A stretch of DNA of 64,000 bases from assembly GCA_965116215.1 (NCBI GenBank), contig OZ220494.1:1426001-1490000 (forward strand). Direction: 5' to 3'. The notes under the pieces are model-generated. The model searched no databases. It had not been told where the DNA came from and saw only the letters and a program-made list of their open reading frames with translations. The translations under genes were made by a program, and so were the position numbers. Shown piece by piece: positions 38,159 through 48,207 of this stretch. How positions within the stretch are numbered: position 1 is the stretch's first letter; each line of letters opens with the position of its first letter. Origin of the DNA: CBDBKL01 sp965116215. GTDB taxonomy: Bacteria; Bdellovibrionota; Bdellovibrionia; Bdellovibrionales; JAKFYE01.

Positions 38159-38719
38159 ATGTCAGAGTCAAGAAAACGCTCCACAGCAGAAGAGTTTTGG
38201 GCAGGAATGGCTGAACTCAAAGAACAAATGAAAAAAGCTGATCGTCGGTTTGAGAAACAAAAGCGGGAAACTGATCGACGCATTAAATATTTAGATGAAC
38301 TTTTTACTGGTCAGTGGGGAAAGCTCATGGAATCTCTTGTCGAAGGAGATTTAATTCGACTTTTGAATGAAAGAGGTATCGAAGTTGAAGGGACATTTCC
38401 TCGTGTCAAAAAGAAATTTGATAACGAGCCATATGAAATTGATATTATTGCGACTAATGGAAAGGAGATTGTTGTCGTAGAAGTGAAGACAAGTCTTAAG
38501 GTTCGAGAAGTGGATGAGTTTATGGATAAATTAAAAAAATTTAAGAGAGTTTTTCCTGAATACAACACTCGAACGATTTATGGGTCTGTGGCTTATCTTA
38601 GGGTCAATGCTCATGCTGATGTTTATGCTGAGAAGCGAGGTCTTTTTGTCATAAGAGCGACAGGAAGCAGTGCAAGTATAAAGAATAAGAAGACATTTAA
38701 GCCTAAAATATTCGGATGA
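38159..38719 (+). CDS. PD-(D/E)XK nuclease-like protein
   Basis: The 186-residue protein has a coiled-coil, highly charged N-terminal 45 residues, then a compact alpha/beta domain with EGDLIRLLNERGI, YEIDIIATNGKEIVVVEVKT and later strand/helix elements. The E-x-D...E-V-K arrangement fits the PD-(D/E)XK phosphodiesterase core. Similar proteins are widespread in cyanobacteria and delta-proteobacteria, mostly of unknown role. It lies in an accessory segment between ankyrin elements. Confidence 0.65.
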   Translation: MSESRKRSTAEEFWAGMAELKEQMKKADRRFEKQKRETDRRIKYLDELFTGQWGKLMESLVEGDLIRLLNERGIEVEGTFPRVKKKFDNEPYEIDIIATNGKEIVVVEVKTSLKVREVDEFMDKLKKFKRVFPEYNTRTIYGSVAYLRVNAHADVYAEKRGLFVIRATGSSASIKNKKTFKPKIFG

Positions 38720-38763
38720 TACCTTTGGAAATGTGTTCGTTTTTCTTTAACAGATAGTGGGGA

Positions 38764-40290
38764 TCAGTTATAACATCCCATAGCTTCTTCTAAGGCCTCT
38801 TTTAATCTTTTTAATTCGATAAGGTCAGAGATTTCTGTAAATAGAGAAGAGGTTATTTTTTCATCCATATGTTTTGGTATTTTTGCTCCATTCTTAATAA
38901 GTAAAATAGCTGCACTTTTTATATTCTTATTTTTGTTTTCAGTATGATAAGCCTGCCTTTCATAGAGAAGTTCTAGCGGTGTGACTTTTTTGTTTCCAAT
39001 ATATTCTGCTTTGGCATTCACATCTGCCCCTGCGGCAATAAGTATTTTCACTTTTTCAAATAGGAGTTCTGGATAAGTACTTTTTACTGCCTCATGTAGA
39101 GGTGTGCTCCCCTGTCGATCTGCTCTATTGACAAGGTCTTTTGTTTTTTTAAGAAATCTTCTTAAATTTTTTACTGAACCTGACTTTGCAATGAAGTGCA
39201 GAACAGTTTGTCCGTTATTATCCCTGACCGTAGGATCTACTTTATTGTTTGCCAGAAGAATACCTGTTATTTTTTCAATGGAGAAATATGTAGAGGTAGA
39301 TGGTGGTGCAAGAGCAGCGGAGGCAGCTATGTGTAGGGCTGTTCGGCCTTTAGAATCTTGTATATTAGCATTAATGCTTTTATGAGATAACAGTTCGGTA
39401 AGAGATTTTGTGAGGGAGGCATCAGAGGCTATTGTTCTATGCCGCTCAGTTATTATAGAATGCAATAGTGTATTTCCTTTATTATTAACAACATTGGGGT
39501 CAGCTCCTGCATTTAAAAGGAATTTGAGCGTTTCTGGGTTTGGTAGAGCCTCTCTTAGAGCTGTTCTTCCCAAATAGTCTCTAGCTTCTATATCTACCTT
39601 CTTTTTACCAAAGAGCAGAAGGTCACCTATCTTTGAGGGATCGTTTGTCAATGATCCCCTTTGTGCGAATGCATGGAGAGCTGTTTGGCCTAATTTATTT
39701 CTAGCATTCATATCGATTTTGGGATGATCTACTAGATGAGCTAAAGATTCTACAGAATTTCTATTAACTGCCATGTGTAAAGTGGTCCCGACACCTTTAA
39801 CCTGTATATTGGGATTTGCACCTGCAGCAAGAAGAGTGGCTAAATTGTCTACTTTCCTTCCCTTTATCGCCTCATGCAAAGGGGTAGAGGGAGGGGAATA
39901 GTTGGCCCCAGAAAGTAGGACGTTCATATGGGCACCACGCACTAACAGTGCTTCTATAAACTTTGGATTTTTTGCTTTTGAAGCAGCATAATGAAGTAGC
40001 CAATCCAGGACTTTAGAATCATTCACAAAAGAGATGAAGAATTTAAAATGGCCAAATTGGTTAAAAAATATAGATTTTTTAGCACCATTAAAAAAAGCAT
40101 ATTGAAGTTTTCCCATCTCTTTTAATTTTTCATTCACTTCATTGATATCTCTATCTATTATTTGATTTTGTAGACTGGAGTCCTGTGCAGTAGGTTCATT
40201 CAATGTATGGGACTTGTTTTGTTCTGCTATCACTTGTAATGAAAAACTTAAAATAGAAGAAAAAAGAAACACAAAGATAAATAGTTTCAT
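38764..40290 (-). CDS. Secreted or periplasmic ankyrin-repeat protein
   Basis: I start at the second ATG of the MSMKLF pair (40290), with GAGG eight bases upstream and a signal peptide right after (KLFIFVFLFSSILSFSLQVI). The longer frame to 40449 only adds residues from a dinucleotide repeat. About 9-10 ankyrin repeats follow (STPLHEAIKGRKVDNLATLL, RTALREALPNPETLKFLLNA, STPLHEAVKSTYPELLFEKV), then a short helical end. Ankyrin proteins bind other proteins and are common in host-associated bacteria. The promoter region contains the microsatellite at 40324. Confidence 0.85.
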   Translation of the reverse strand: MKLFIFVFLFSSILSFSLQVIAEQNKSHTLNEPTAQDSSLQNQIIDRDINEVNEKLKEMGKLQYAFFNGAKKSIFFNQFGHFKFFISFVNDSKVLDWLLHYAASKAKNPKFIEALLVRGAHMNVLLSGANYSPPSTPLHEAIKGRKVDNLATLLAAGANPNIQVKGVGTTLHMAVNRNSVESLAHLVDHPKIDMNARNKLGQTALHAFAQRGSLTNDPSKIGDLLLFGKKKVDIEARDYLGRTALREALPNPETLKFLLNAGADPNVVNNKGNTLLHSIITERHRTIASDASLTKSLTELLSHKSINANIQDSKGRTALHIAASAALAPPSTSTYFSIEKITGILLANNKVDPTVRDNNGQTVLHFIAKSGSVKNLRRFLKKTKDLVNRADRQGSTPLHEAVKSTYPELLFEKVKILIAAGADVNAKAEYIGNKKVTPLELLYERQAYHTENKNKNIKSAAILLIKNGAKIPKHMDEKITSSLFTEISDLIELKRLKEALEEAMGCYN

Positions 40291-40323
40291 AGACATCCTC
40301 TTTGGAAATGAAAAACTAGAGAC

Positions 40324-40367
<44 letters not shown>

Positions 40368-40575
40368 TGTGTGTCAATAGGGTTTTCATGAGAGCATGAA
40401 ATTTTATCGATGTATAGTCCATCGATCGACAGTCGAGAAAATTTCTCAAATAGGAATGTCTAAATTGTAGAAGATTTTATCTGACGCTGACTGTTGTAGA
40501 AAAGTGGAAGTGATATAAGTGTTGTCATTCAGATTTAATGTGACACTGAATGAAAGAGAAAAGAACAATTTTAAT

Positions 40576-42141
40576 TTAGAGAGTGATGTTTTCCTTATAT
40601 TGACCGAAGACTTTTCTTAATGCATCAGAGATCTCTCCAAGAGTGGTCTTTTCATGAACGGCATCTACAAAAAGAGGAATTAAATTCGTTTCTCCATCTG
40701 CTGCATTTTGAATTTTTTCCAAATGCTTTTTTACCTTTTGTTTGTCACGATTTTTTTTAAATACTTGGAGTCTTTGAATTTGATCCCTTTCAATCTGTGG
40801 ATCTACTTTTAAGATATCTACTGAACGCTTTTCTTCAAGGTCTTGAAAGGCATTAACACCCACTATAATCTCTTTTTCAGAATCAATATCTTTTTGAAAA
40901 GCGTAAGCTGATGTTTGGATTTCTTTTTGAATCCAACCGGAATGTATACACTTTATAACGCCACCCAATTCTTCAATGCGATCTATATAATCTTTTGCAA
41001 GTTTTTCTATATTATTGGTGAACTCTTCAATGAAATAGGATCCGCCCATAGGATCAGCAACGTCTTTTATCCCTGATTCATTGGCTAATATTTGCTGTGT
41101 TCTCAATGCAATTGAAGCTGCTTTTTCTGTGGGAAGCCCCAGGGCCTCATCCATAGAATTTGTATGAAGACTTTGTGTTCCACCCATAATTGCGGCTAAA
41201 GCTTGTAGGGTAATGCGTGTAATATTATTTTCTGGCTGTTGTGCTGTTAATGAAACACCAGATGTTTGAGCATGAAATCGTAATCTCATTGCATTGGGGT
41301 TTGTTACTCCAAATCGTTCTTTCATTAATTGAGCCCATAGACGACGAGCGGCTCTAAATTTTGCAATCTCTTCAAAAAAATTATTATATACGTTGAAAAA
41401 GAAACTCAATCGCTCACCCAATTGATTGACATCTAGACCTTTGTTGATGGCCGATTGAACGTACACCATGCCATTAGCTAACGTGAATGCTAACTCCTGA
41501 GCGGCTGTGCTACCGGCTTCACGAATATGATATCCAGAGATGCTGATGGTATTCCATTTTGGAATGTTATCTCTACAGTATTCAAAAATATCTGTTGTGA
41601 TTCTCAGTGAAGGTGTCGGCGGATAAATATACGTCCCTCGGGCAATATATTCTTTTAAAATATCATTTTGAATAGTACCCGATATCTTTTTTAAATCGAT
41701 GTTACGTTGACGAGCTAAAACAACATAAAAGGCTAATAAAATACCTGCAGTTGAATTGATGGTCATAGATGTGGATATTTTCTCAAGGGGAATATCTTCT
41801 AAAAGCCTATCCATGTCTTCAATAGAAGAAATGGCCACACCCACCTTGCCCACTTCCCCTTTTGACATAATATGATCAGAGTCATATCCCATCTGTGTTG
41901 GTAAATCAAAGGCAATACTGAGGCCAGACTGCCCCTTTTTTAATAAGGATTTATACCGTTTATTGCTCTCTTGTGCTGATCCGAACCCAGAGTATTGTCT
42001 CATTGTCCAAGTACGAAATCGATACATAGAAGGATAAATACCTCTTGTAAAAGGGTATTCTCCAGGAGGGCCAATAGATTCAGATCCATAGCTTGTCTTC
42101 AAAAGTATTCCACTACGAGTTTTGATGTCTTTATCACTCAT
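40576..42141 (-). CDS. Methylmalonyl-CoA mutase large (catalytic) subunit
   Basis: The 521-residue protein is the TIM-barrel part of a B12-dependent acyl-CoA mutase. PFTRGIYPSMYRFRTWTMRQ and YSGFGSAQ, FDLPTQMGYDSDH and FHAQTSGVSLTAQQPENNI are family signatures. The B12-binding domain is absent, so a separate small subunit, not in this window, must exist. It turns methylmalonyl-CoA into succinyl-CoA. Isobutyryl- or hydroxyacyl-CoA mutase activity is possible, but the carboxylase neighbours favour methylmalonyl-CoA. It overlaps the biotin-carrier gene. Confidence 0.9.
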   Translation of the reverse strand: MSDKDIKTRSGILLKTSYGSESIGPPGEYPFTRGIYPSMYRFRTWTMRQYSGFGSAQESNKRYKSLLKKGQSGLSIAFDLPTQMGYDSDHIMSKGEVGKVGVAISSIEDMDRLLEDIPLEKISTSMTINSTAGILLAFYVVLARQRNIDLKKISGTIQNDILKEYIARGTYIYPPTPSLRITTDIFEYCRDNIPKWNTISISGYHIREAGSTAAQELAFTLANGMVYVQSAINKGLDVNQLGERLSFFFNVYNNFFEEIAKFRAARRLWAQLMKERFGVTNPNAMRLRFHAQTSGVSLTAQQPENNITRITLQALAAIMGGTQSLHTNSMDEALGLPTEKAASIALRTQQILANESGIKDVADPMGGSYFIEEFTNNIEKLAKDYIDRIEELGGVIKCIHSGWIQKEIQTSAYAFQKDIDSEKEIIVGVNAFQDLEEKRSVDILKVDPQIERDQIQRLQVFKKNRDKQKVKKHLEKIQNAADGETNLIPLFVDAVHEKTTLGEISDALRKVFGQYKENITL

Positions 42142-42655
42142 AAGTAATAAGTTCAGCCCCCGCTTCTATATTTTGGCCCTTTTTGACAAGTATGGATTTT
42201 ATTTGAACATTATTTGCTGCTTTCATTTCGTTTTCCATTTTCATAGCTTCCATAACTAAAAGAGGATCTCCAGCTTTGACCTGATCTCCCTCTTTCACGA
42301 AAATATCTATGATCTTTCCCGGCATTCCAGAAATCAGCGCACCGGTTTTACCTAAAAGCCCTTCGCTCTTTAGACTTTCATGAAGAAGGGTCTCGTCATT
42401 AAGAAGTTTGATTTTTCGATAGGAACCCTGTGTGTAGACGTCATAATTGATGCCATTTTTAACGACATCAATCATATAAGAGGAATTTTGAAACAAAAAG
42501 CTAATAGCGTTATCAACAGATGTGTAGTGATTTTTTGAAATGTTATAAACCTTTCTTTTTTTGTTGGGATCGATAATGTCGATCTTCCACTCTTTGGAAT
42601 TTTCCGTAAGATGTATTTTATAAGTTTTGTTTTTTATTGAAGCTTCAAAATACAT
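42134..42655 (-). CDS. Biotin carboxyl carrier protein of acyl-CoA carboxylase
   Basis: The 173-residue protein ends in a biotinyl domain with the site VMEAMKMENEM (Lys about 139). The preceding region (residues 1-95) resembles the linker domain of propionyl-CoA carboxylase alpha chains. I start at 42655, right after the biotin carboxylase stop; the longer frame overlaps that gene. It carries CO2 between the carboxylase and transferase. Confidence 0.9.
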   Translation of the reverse strand: MYFEASIKNKTYKIHLTENSKEWKIDIIDPNKKRKVYNISKNHYTSVDNAISFLFQNSSYMIDVVKNGINYDVYTQGSYRKIKLLNDETLLHESLKSEGLLGKTGALISGMPGKIIDIFVKEGDQVKAGDPLLVMEAMKMENEMKAANNVQIKSILVKKGQNIEAGAELITYE

Positions 42656-42657
42656 CT

Positions 42658-44139
42658 TTATCTTAACCCCTCTGCACGAGCACAGCGTCTCCATTTGTCA
42701 TTAACTACTGGTATACCTTTCATTTTTTTCTCTTTATACGCCTCAATAACAGCTGGGATTAAAAATATGCGATCATCAATAAATTGAAAAAGGTCATCTT
42801 GAGATTGTTTAAACTCATTTTCTAAAAAGCGAGTTGTGTAGGTGCCGTTTATAAACTTTTCTGACTTTAAGATAGATCTATGCAAAACAATATTTGTTTT
42901 GATACCTGAAATAAAAAACTCAGTGAGGGCATTGTTTAATCTTTTGATGGCTTCATTTCTATTTTGCCCCCAACAAATGACTTTTGTGAACATCGGGTCA
43001 TAATGAATAGGGATTTCACAGCTAGAGTAAGCACAGGAATCAACTCTGACAAAGGGTCCATGAGGGTGTCGGCAGTGTCGTATAAGCCCTGGTGAGGGCA
43101 TAAAATGCACTGGATCCTCCGCACATATACGAGCCTCTATCGCATGTCCTTTTTGTTGGATTTGATCTTGTGAAAGTTTTTTTCCAGTGGCAACTAAGAT
43201 TTGTTCTTGCGCAAGATCAAATCCAGTGATCATTTCTGTTACTGGGTGTTCCACCTGTAGGCGAGTATTCATTTCCATAAAGAAGAATTCTTTTGTGGTA
43301 TTATCAAATATGAACTCAAATGTTCCAGCACCAACATAATGAATATGTTGAGCTGCATTGACAGCGATTTCTCCCATTTTTTTACGAATATCTTCGGGGA
43401 CAGATGGGCTGGGAGCCTCTTCTATTATTTTTTGATGCCTTCGTTGTATGGAACATTCTCGATCAAAAAGATGTATAACATTACCATGTGTGTCCCCAAA
43501 GACTTGGATTTCAATATGTTTAGGATTTTCGATAAAGCGTTCGATATATACCGAACTGTTACCAAAATAATTTTGAGCCTCAGAGCGTGCAGAGCGAAAT
43601 GTATTTGGTAAATCTTTTTCATTTTGAACAAGCCTCATTCCCTTTCCTCCCCCACCAGCTGTCGCTTTTATGAGAACGGGTAGGCCAATTTTTTGAATGA
43701 GTTTTTGTGCTTCCTCTATTGTGTCTACGGCATGAGAACTGCCGGGAACCGTAGGGACTCCTGCCTTTTTCATCGCCTCTTTGGCTTGAATTTTATCTCC
43801 CATCATTTCAATTGTTTTCGCAGAGGGGCCAATAAATGTGATTTTTTCCCCTTTAAGGCGTTGTGCAAAATCAGCGTTTTCGCTTAAAAAACCATATCCT
43901 GGATGGATAGCCTCTGCTCCAGAAGACTTTGCCACGTCAATAATTTTATCAATATTTAGATAAGAAAGATGGGTTGGTGCCGGTCCGACTTCATAGGCCT
44001 CATCGGCCAGTGTGACATGGTATCCGTTGCGGTCAGCTGTTGAATAAATAGCAACACTTTTTATTTGTAAATTTCTACACGCCCGAATCAACCGTACGGC
44101 AATTTCTCCCCTGTTAGCTATAAGGATTTTTTTAAACAT
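42658..44139 (-). CDS. Biotin carboxylase subunit of acyl-CoA carboxylase
   Basis: The 493-residue ATP-grasp enzyme has the AccC pattern: KILIANRGEIAVRLIRACR, AIHPGYGFLSENADFA, KATAGGGGKGMRLV and FMEMNTRLQVEHPVTEMITG. It carboxylates biotin with bicarbonate and ATP. It lies between the beta subunit and carrier genes; the separate carrier shows a split alpha chain. It could in principle also serve acetyl-CoA carboxylase. Confidence 0.93.
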   Translation of the reverse strand: MFKKILIANRGEIAVRLIRACRNLQIKSVAIYSTADRNGYHVTLADEAYEVGPAPTHLSYLNIDKIIDVAKSSGAEAIHPGYGFLSENADFAQRLKGEKITFIGPSAKTIEMMGDKIQAKEAMKKAGVPTVPGSSHAVDTIEEAQKLIQKIGLPVLIKATAGGGGKGMRLVQNEKDLPNTFRSARSEAQNYFGNSSVYIERFIENPKHIEIQVFGDTHGNVIHLFDRECSIQRRHQKIIEEAPSPSVPEDIRKKMGEIAVNAAQHIHYVGAGTFEFIFDNTTKEFFFMEMNTRLQVEHPVTEMITGFDLAQEQILVATGKKLSQDQIQQKGHAIEARICAEDPVHFMPSPGLIRHCRHPHGPFVRVDSCAYSSCEIPIHYDPMFTKVICWGQNRNEAIKRLNNALTEFFISGIKTNIVLHRSILKSEKFINGTYTTRFLENEFKQSQDDLFQFIDDRIFLIPAVIEAYKEKKMKGIPVVNDKWRRCARAEGLR

Positions 44140-44166
44140 CTGTTGCTCTACCTACTTTTTCATGAG

Positions 44167-45729
44167 TCATAAGGGAATATTTCCATGTTTTTTAGGGGGC
44201 AATAAATCCCTTTTGTTTTTTAACATTTCTAATGATTCGCATATTTTTTTTCTTGTGTATTGGGGTTCAATCACTTCATCAATATAGCCAAGAGCAGCCG
44301 CTTTATAGGGAGTGTTGAAGGTTTTTTCATAATCTTCAGTGAGTTTTTGTCTTTCTTTTTCAGGGGATTTTGAATTTTTTAATTGTTTTCTAAAAATAAT
44401 GTTAACAGCTCCCTGAGCTCCCATAACAGCAATTTCTGCTGTAGGATAGGCTAAGTTAATATCTGCTCGCAGGTGTTTGGAAGCCATAACATTGTAAGCC
44501 CCACCATAGGCCTTGCGAGTTATTATTGTAATTAAAGGCACGGTTGCTTCTGCGTAGGCATATAATAACTTAGCTCCGTGGGTAATAATGCCGCTCCATT
44601 CTTGATCGATACCGGGTAAAAAACCAGGGACATCGACAAATGTAATAATGGGTATATTGAAGGCATCACAAAATCGAACAAACCGTGCAGATTTTATGCT
44701 GGCTTCAATATTTAAACATCCAGCTAAAACCTGTGGTTGGTTAGCTACTATGCCAACGCTTTTTCCACCATATCTTGCAAACCCAACGATAATATTTTTG
44801 GCGTAGTGCTTATGAACCTCTAGAAAATGTCCTTCATCTATGGTTTTACGAATCAATTCATTCATGTTGTATGGTTTTTTAGGATTAGGGGGTATAAGCT
44901 CGTTGAGCGATGTTTCTGCACGGTCGATGCTGTCGTTACAGGACCAAATAGGGGTATCATCCATATTGTTACTGGGTAGAAAATTCATCAGCTCCCGAAT
45001 AAGTAAAAGACACTGTTTGTCGTCATCGGTAATAAAATGGGCTACCCCTGATTTTTCAGCATGTGTTCTGGCTCCACCTAGTTCTTCTTTAGTGACATCT
45101 TCATGGGTGACTGTTTTGACCACATTAGGTCCAGTGACAAACATATGGCTTGTGTCTTTTACCATAAATATAAAATCTGTAATACTAGGACTGTATACGG
45201 CTCCACCTGCACAGGGACCCATAATAGCATTGATTTGCGGCACAACACCTGAGGCATGTGTATTTCTTAAAAAAATATCAGCATAGCCTCCAAGAGCCTC
45301 TACTCCTTCTTGGATTCTGGCCCCTCCAGAGTCATTTAATCCAATAACTGGGGTTCCATTTTTTATAGCTAGATCTAGTATTTTACATATTTTTTTCGCA
45401 TGGGATTCAGAAAGACTGCCACCAAAAACAGTAAAGTCTTGACTGTAAACATAGACTCGCTTTCCATTCACCTTTCCATAGCCAGTCACGACACCATCAC
45501 TAAGAATTTTTGTTTTTTCCATGTCAAAGTTGGAACAACGATGAGTGACAAAGCGATCAATTTCTACAAAGCTTTCAGGATCGAGTAAGATGTCAAGGCG
45601 TTCCCTTGCTGTCAATTTACCCTGGGCCTTCTGTTTTTTGATGCGATCCTCTCCACCACCCAATTCAGCTTCGGCATTGAGTTGTAAAAGATGGTCAAGG
45701 AGGTTCTTATTTGTTTTGTTTTCCATCAT
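44167..45729 (-). CDS. pccB: Acyl-CoA (propionyl-CoA) carboxylase beta subunit
   Basis: The 520-residue carboxyltransferase shows GLNDSGGARIQEGVEALGGY, IMGPCAGGAVYSPSITDFI, VDVPGFLPGIDQEWSGII and YGGAYNVMASKHLRADINLAYPTAEIAVMG. These match propionyl-CoA carboxylase beta chains (two crotonase-like halves). It transfers the carboxyl group from biotin to propionyl-CoA. It heads a four-gene operon with biotin carboxylase, carrier and mutase. Confidence 0.93.
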   Translation of the reverse strand: MMENKTNKNLLDHLLQLNAEAELGGGEDRIKKQKAQGKLTARERLDILLDPESFVEIDRFVTHRCSNFDMEKTKILSDGVVTGYGKVNGKRVYVYSQDFTVFGGSLSESHAKKICKILDLAIKNGTPVIGLNDSGGARIQEGVEALGGYADIFLRNTHASGVVPQINAIMGPCAGGAVYSPSITDFIFMVKDTSHMFVTGPNVVKTVTHEDVTKEELGGARTHAEKSGVAHFITDDDKQCLLLIRELMNFLPSNNMDDTPIWSCNDSIDRAETSLNELIPPNPKKPYNMNELIRKTIDEGHFLEVHKHYAKNIIVGFARYGGKSVGIVANQPQVLAGCLNIEASIKSARFVRFCDAFNIPIITFVDVPGFLPGIDQEWSGIITHGAKLLYAYAEATVPLITIITRKAYGGAYNVMASKHLRADINLAYPTAEIAVMGAQGAVNIIFRKQLKNSKSPEKERQKLTEDYEKTFNTPYKAAALGYIDEVIEPQYTRKKICESLEMLKNKRDLLPPKKHGNIPL

Positions 45730-45789
45730 AAGTCCTTATTTTTTAGAAGGCTCTTCACCTTATTTTTTATGGAATTCATCCTTTACTTT

Positions 45790-47079
45790 TTAAGGGTATA
45801 TACGACCATAAAGCCGAGGAAAAGGAATTGTTTCTCTAACATGTGATAGTCCACAAATCCATGCTACAGTTCTCTCTAGTCCAAGGCCAAATCCCGAGTG
45901 CTCAAACGTTCCATACTTTCTTAAATCTAAGTACCACTTAAAATCCTCTTCTCTGAGGTGATGCTCTTTAATACGCTTTAAAAGAGTGTCATAGTCTTCT
46001 TCGCGTTGTGACCCTCCAATAATTTCCCCATAGCCCTCTGTAGCCAAAAGATCGCAACTTAAAGACATTTTCTCGTCGTTGGGATCTCTTTTCATATAAA
46101 AAGCCTTAAGAGCTGCTGGGAATCTGTGTATAAAAACGGGTTTTTCATATTGGGAGCTGATAATGGTTTCATCAGCTCCCCCAAAATCGTCACCGTCTTT
46201 AAAATCAGGGTTCGTTTTTTGAATGAGTTTTACAGCCTCTTCATAATGTAGACGATGGAAGGGGGTTTTCACTTTTTCAAGCGGTCTTATATCTCGTTCA
46301 AGTATAGATAGTTCAGACTCTTTATTTTTCAGTGTTCTTTGGACGATATATTCTATAAGTTGTTCTGCTAATTCCATGTTGTCGTTGAGATTGTAAAAAG
46401 CCATCTCCGGTTCGGCCATCCAAAATTCCATTAAATGCCGTCTTGTTTTAGATTTTTCTGCCCTAAATGTGGGACCAAAACAGTAGACTTTTCCAAAAGC
46501 CGCTGCTCCGGCTTCACTATACAATTGACCACTTTGACTCAGGAAGACCGCTTTATCAAAATATTGTGTTTTAAACAATGTGGATGTGCCTTCACAGGCG
46601 TTGGGAGTCAACAGGGGTGTATCTAATAGTGTAAAACCCTGTTCATCAAAAAAATATCTAATGGCCGCTATGATTTCAGAGCGTACACGTAAAGCGGCAT
46701 GTTGTTTTCGTGATCTTAACCAGAGATGGCGATTGGCCATTAAAAAATCAATCCCATGGTCTTTGGGTGTAATGGGATAGTCATTTGAAGTATGGAGTAT
46801 AGTCAAAGAATGGATGCCGAGTTCATACCCACCAGGGCTTCGATCTTCTTTGCGGACAACGCCTGTGACCTCAATAGTGGATTCTTGAGTCAGATCTGAA
46901 AAGCTTTCAAAATCTTTCTCGGAGCATTCTCCTTTTGAAAGCACAGATTGGCAAAATCCTGTGCCATCTCTAAGAAGTACGAATTTAATTCTTCCCGAGG
47001 AGCGTGTTTTGGCAACCCACCCCTTCAGTGTGACCACTTCTCCAACAGATTTTGAGAGTTGGTCAATTGTTGTTTTCAA
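45790..47079 (-). CDS. asnS: Asparaginyl-tRNA synthetase
   Basis: The 429-residue class IIb synthetase has an N-terminal OB anticodon-binding fold (VTLKGWVAKTRSSGRIKFVL). Motif 2 is FRAEKSKTRRHLMEFWMAEPEM and motif 3 is GFGLGLERTVAWICGL. The C-terminal IPFPRLYGRIYP is typical of AsnRS as opposed to AspRS. Length is slightly shorter than E. coli AsnS. It lies upstream of pccB on the same strand, with a 60-base gap. Confidence 0.95.
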   Translation of the reverse strand: MKTTIDQLSKSVGEVVTLKGWVAKTRSSGRIKFVLLRDGTGFCQSVLSKGECSEKDFESFSDLTQESTIEVTGVVRKEDRSPGGYELGIHSLTILHTSNDYPITPKDHGIDFLMANRHLWLRSRKQHAALRVRSEIIAAIRYFFDEQGFTLLDTPLLTPNACEGTSTLFKTQYFDKAVFLSQSGQLYSEAGAAAFGKVYCFGPTFRAEKSKTRRHLMEFWMAEPEMAFYNLNDNMELAEQLIEYIVQRTLKNKESELSILERDIRPLEKVKTPFHRLHYEEAVKLIQKTNPDFKDGDDFGGADETIISSQYEKPVFIHRFPAALKAFYMKRDPNDEKMSLSCDLLATEGYGEIIGGSQREEDYDTLLKRIKEHHLREEDFKWYLDLRKYGTFEHSGFGLGLERTVAWICGLSHVRETIPFPRLYGRIYP

Positions 47080-47286
47080 GACGTCCTCCTTCAGACTATT
47101 TGGTGAGTTTATTTATCATGGAGTTTAAAACTTTCCTAGAGAGGGGATAATGCAGCGTAAATTTTTATATAATCCCATATTTCTTTATAAAGTTTGGAGG
47201 GTTTTATGGATAGTCCTAGCCTTTATTAAGGGTTAAGGTCTGGTATTTAGAATTTCTGTTGAAGAGGATATGAAGTGTTGGATTCT

Positions 47287-48204
47287 TTATAAAAAAGTTG
47301 AAAAATTTTTAGCGTCTATTCTTTGTTGGTTATCTTCTATGGAGTCGGATTTATCAATCAATTCAACGTAGCTGAGTGTGTCTTTAAATTGATCAGGAAA
47401 TATGGCTATATTGAATCCAGATTTTGATCGAACGCTAGGGTAAATAATCCCCTGTATTCCAGATAGTCTCGCATAGTGACCAAACCACTGGGAAGTAGAG
47501 GGGCAATCAATCCAATAATCCCATTGTTGATAATTTGGCTCAAAAATTTTATTTTTTAATTGATTAACATTCTTAATAATACTCATTGATATTTTAAGTT
47601 TTTTAGCTTGTTTTTGATAAGATTTTGGCATTTTTATATGCTTAATGGAGTCATAAAAAGCAACTAATGGCTTCTCATTCCTAATATCAATCACACGCTC
47701 TAAAGATAAATTAATTCTTTGATAAGAAAATGATTTCATATTTTTTAGGGCTAAATCCAGTCCAGTAAAGGTTTTCTTTATATCATTTTTTGGCTCTGGA
47801 ACTTTTTCAGAAAGAGCAGTCTCACAACTATCAGAAATATATAGAGCAGGAAAATATTTTTGATAGGAAATTGATTGTCCAAAATTAAATCTTCCTCCAG
47901 GGGGTGTAAGATAACTTCCCTGGCAAGAAAGAGGCTTTTTAGAAAATTTTGAACTAACAATTCTTGCTCCCTTTGGTAATTTGAAATCAGGAGATGAAGT
48001 TTGATACAGAGCTTGTTTTATTTTATCCAAAACGTTTTCTCTTTCCTTAGCAAGATAGTTTTGAAAATCTTTCCATAAATTTCGAGAATCTTTATTTAAC
48101 TTATCAAGCCGTATTAATTCGTTTTCTAAAAAGCGATTTGGAGTAGCTCGTTTAAAAATTTTTTGAAAGATCGTTTCACTCCTTCTTTTCTGTCCTCTTT
48201 TCAC
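47287..48204 (-). CDS. RES-domain toxin of a type II toxin-antitoxin system
   Basis: The 305-residue protein contains the RES fold in its middle and C-terminal part. TPPGGRFNFGQSISYQKYFP (RES arginine), ALYISDSCETALSEKVPE (glutamate) and GIIYPSVRSKSGFNIAIF (serine) are the three named residues. Family members degrade NAD+ and stop growth when not neutralised. It has about 100 extra N-terminal residues compared with short RES toxins. It follows the antitoxin gene by three bases. Confidence 0.88.
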   Translation of the reverse strand: MKRGQKRRSETIFQKIFKRATPNRFLENELIRLDKLNKDSRNLWKDFQNYLAKERENVLDKIKQALYQTSSPDFKLPKGARIVSSKFSKKPLSCQGSYLTPPGGRFNFGQSISYQKYFPALYISDSCETALSEKVPEPKNDIKKTFTGLDLALKNMKSFSYQRINLSLERVIDIRNEKPLVAFYDSIKHIKMPKSYQKQAKKLKISMSIIKNVNQLKNKIFEPNYQQWDYWIDCPSTSQWFGHYARLSGIQGIIYPSVRSKSGFNIAIFPDQFKDTLSYVELIDKSDSIEDNQQRIDAKNFSTFL

Positions 48205-48207
48205 AAT

